NCBI GenBank assembly: GCA_020354595.1
Contig: CP070650.1
Location: 1,784,868-1,792,132, forward strand
Length of the DNA stretch: 7,265 nt
Reading direction: 5' to 3'
Source of the DNA: Myxococcales bacterium
Lineage (GTDB): Bacteria > Myxococcota_A > Polyangia > Polyangiales > Houyiibacteriaceae
Shown here: positions 6,200-7,265 of the stretch, piece after piece
Layout of the letters: each line of letters begins with the position of its first letter
Numbering within the stretch: position 1 is the stretch's first letter
The notes under the pieces: generated by a model
Database searches by the model: none
Told to the model about the DNA's origin: nothing
What the model saw: only the letters and a program-made list of their open reading frames with translations
Program-made: the position numbers and the translations under genes

Positions 6200-6202
6200 T
6201 CG

Positions 6203-6742
6203 TCAATCCCGAGCGAGCTCGGCCCAGAACACCCCGCGCAAGTCACCGGCGACGTAGCCGCGAGCCTGGTCACCAGGGTAGAGCTCGTCGAGCTTGGCCT
6301 CGAGGTCGGGCGCGAGCTCGGCCCCGTGGCACGTCACACACAGCGGCTGCATGAAGATCGGTTCGACGTATCCGACGGTGTGCTCATCGATCAGCACGAC
6401 CGCCGGCTCGCGGTCTTCGGGGTCGGTCTCGTAGCGCTCGAGCAACGGCTTCATCCAGGGCTTCGGGGCGTTGGCCGGATTCCGGAGCTTCCCACTCGCG
6501 CGTCCGACACGGACGCTCTCACTGCTCGCGTTGGCCGCGAGCTTCGGAGCTTCCACTCGGCATGCTGCAATCGCGCTCACGGGTCCGTCTTCCAGTCCGG
6601 CGACGAGGGCGCCCTTGAGGCCTTTCTTGAACGGCAGCACGGCCTCGGCGCCTGCTTCTTTGTACTTGCTCTCGTTGATCTTCGAGCGATCGCAGCCGAG
6701 CACGGCTACCAAAACCAGGAACGGGACGACAATGCGAGCCAT
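6203..6742 (-). CDS. Tll0287-like (DUF3365) c-type haem lipoprotein
   Basis: This is a 179-residue predicted lipoprotein. The signal peptide MARIVVPFLVLVAVLGC gives a lipobox VLGC with Cys17. The mature part follows the DUF3365/Tll0287-like pattern: AIAACRVEAP (58-66) with conserved Cys61, the signature VGRASGKLRNPANAPKPW (79-96), then EPIFMQPLCVTCHG (127-140), whose CVTCH (135-139) is a covalent haem c site, and finally ELYPGDQARGYVAGDLRG (153-170). The domain has a PAS-like fold and usually serves as a haem sensor or electron carrier. In Tll0287, as I recall, a Cys is an axial haem ligand, and Cys61 is the natural candidate here. It is probably anchored in a membrane facing the periplasm. 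ATG at 6742 is chosen because it begins the signal peptide. It is divergent from the monooxygenase-like gene at 6859. Confidence 0.88.
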   Translation of the reverse strand: MARIVVPFLVLVAVLGCDRSKINESKYKEAGAEAVLPFKKGLKGALVAGLEDGPVSAIAACRVEAPKLAANASSESVRVGRASGKLRNPANAPKPWMKPLLERYETDPEDREPAVVLIDEHTVGYVEPIFMQPLCVTCHGAELAPDLEAKLDELYPGDQARGYVAGDLRGVFWAELARD

Positions 6743-6748
6743 GGGACA

Positions 6749-6778
6749 GGCTTAGTGCCAGAACGGGCCTCGGATCAA
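6749..6778 (-). promoter_or_regulatory. Candidate promoter for the haem lipoprotein
   Basis: On the minus strand TTGATC (6778-6773) and TAAGCC (6754-6749) are separated by 18 bp, and the second box ends 6 nt before the ATG. The -10 match is weak. No Shine-Dalgarno sequence is present, so transcription would begin at or near the start codon. Confidence 0.22.
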
Positions 6779-6846
6779 GCCGTCGCGCGCGCGTGCGGTC
6801 CCTGCACCGAAATGTCACGAAGCGCGCCTCCACGGCTATGGTCGGC

Positions 6847-6852
6847 TAGACT
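6847..6852 (+). promoter_or_regulatory. TAGACT -10-like hexamer before the ATG at 6859
   Basis: TAGACT fits TAnnnT and ends 6 nt before the ATG. No Shine-Dalgarno sequence is visible, which suggests a leaderless transcript. No convincing -35 box is seen. Confidence 0.3.
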
Positions 6853-6858
6853 CTTCTC

Positions 6859-7265
6859 ATGCGCTTCTTCCTGGCAGCGGCCCTGGTCGCCGCCTTGCTT
6901 CAACTACCGCTCCCGGCTTCGGCCCATCTCGATCTCACCTCGCCGACCTCCCGCTACGGACCCGACGAGCTGAAACCCGGGCCTTGTGGACTGGCGGGAG
7001 GCGAGCGGTCCGGCAACGTCACGTATTTCGAGCCCGGCGAAACCATCGAGGTTCGGTGGGACGAGTATATCGATCACCCGAGCCACTACCGCATCGCGTT
7101 CGATGCAGATGGCGATGACGATTTCGTCGATCCGGCGACCATGATGGAGTTTGACTCCAACGAGGCGGTCCTCCTCGATGGCATCGAAGACAAGGGCCCG
7201 GGCGAGCGGAGCTACACGATCGACATCGCCTTGCCCAACATCACCTGCGACAACTGCACGCTCCA
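6859..7265 (+). CDS. Secreted His-brace polysaccharide monooxygenase-like protein (3' end outside window)
   Basis: Translation from ATG 6859 gives 135 complete codons and runs off the window. Residues 1-22 are a signal peptide (MRFFLAAALVAALLQL, cleavage at PASA), so the mature protein would begin with His23: HLDLTSPTSRYGPDELKPGP. An N-terminal His is the hallmark of copper lytic polysaccharide monooxygenases, whose amino group and imidazole bind copper. Further on come PCG (42-44), a strand ETIEVRWDEYIDHPSHYRIA (61-80) with H73 and H76 as candidates for the second copper His, a Asp-rich stretch (82-91) and CDNC (130-133). I recognise this as the SCE4755-type polysaccharide-monooxygenase-like family of deltaproteobacteria. 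It would act outside the cytoplasm. Its activity is unproven, and the C-terminal part, possibly with an anchor, is not visible. It is divergent from the haem lipoprotein gene. Confidence 0.85.
   Translation, partial: MRFFLAAALVAALLQLPLPASAHLDLTSPTSRYGPDELKPGPCGLAGGERSGNVTYFEPGETIEVRWDEYIDHPSHYRIAFDADGDDDFVDPATMMEFDSNEAVLLDGIEDKGPGERSYTIDIALPNITCDNCTL

Overview
The window is GC-rich DNA with densely packed genes on both strands. It reads as a stretch of a deltaproteobacterial or myxobacterial (Myxococcota-like) chromosome. This rests on the gene families (a His-brace polysaccharide-monooxygenase-like protein of the type first named from Sorangium, a Tll0287-like haem lipoprotein, a small CTERM-type sorting-tail protein) and on base composition; no rRNA or marker gene confirms it. 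I see no tRNA, rRNA, CRISPR array, insertion sequence or phage gene. The window looks like ordinary chromosome with some little-described envelope genes.

Layout: 1-385 is the 3' part of a cyclophilin-type peptidyl-prolyl isomerase. 386-622 is a non-coding, relatively AT-rich gap with several competing inverted repeats and a candidate promoter. 623-826 encodes a 67-residue exported protein that is little more than a signal peptide plus a C-terminal sorting-like tail. 853-1971, 26 bp further on, encodes a polytopic membrane protein whose C-terminal third resembles the soluble domain of the type II secretion pseudopilin GspG. 2028-4025 is a lipoprotein-anchored SdsA1-type alkyl sulfatase with every metal ligand present. 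Convergent to it, 4120-5697 (minus) is a cholesterol-oxidase-like GMC flavoprotein. 5801-6199 is a small PPOX-fold flavin/F420 enzyme, whose stop lies 3 bp from the stop of the convergent 6203-6742 (minus) Tll0287-like (DUF3365) haem lipoprotein. Divergent from that, 6859 to the window end is the 5' part of a secreted protein that would start with His after signal cleavage, as copper polysaccharide monooxygenases do.

How they may work together: most products are predicted to be exported or membrane-bound, so the theme is cell-envelope chemistry. Three pairings are plausible but inferred. The CTERM-like peptide and the pseudopilin-fusion membrane protein form a probable two-gene unit. The sulfatase would release alcohols or sterols that a GMC oxidase could oxidise. 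The haem lipoprotein and the monooxygenase-like protein share one divergent intergenic region and could be redox partners. The most novel-looking part is the 623-1971 pair with its structured upstream region.
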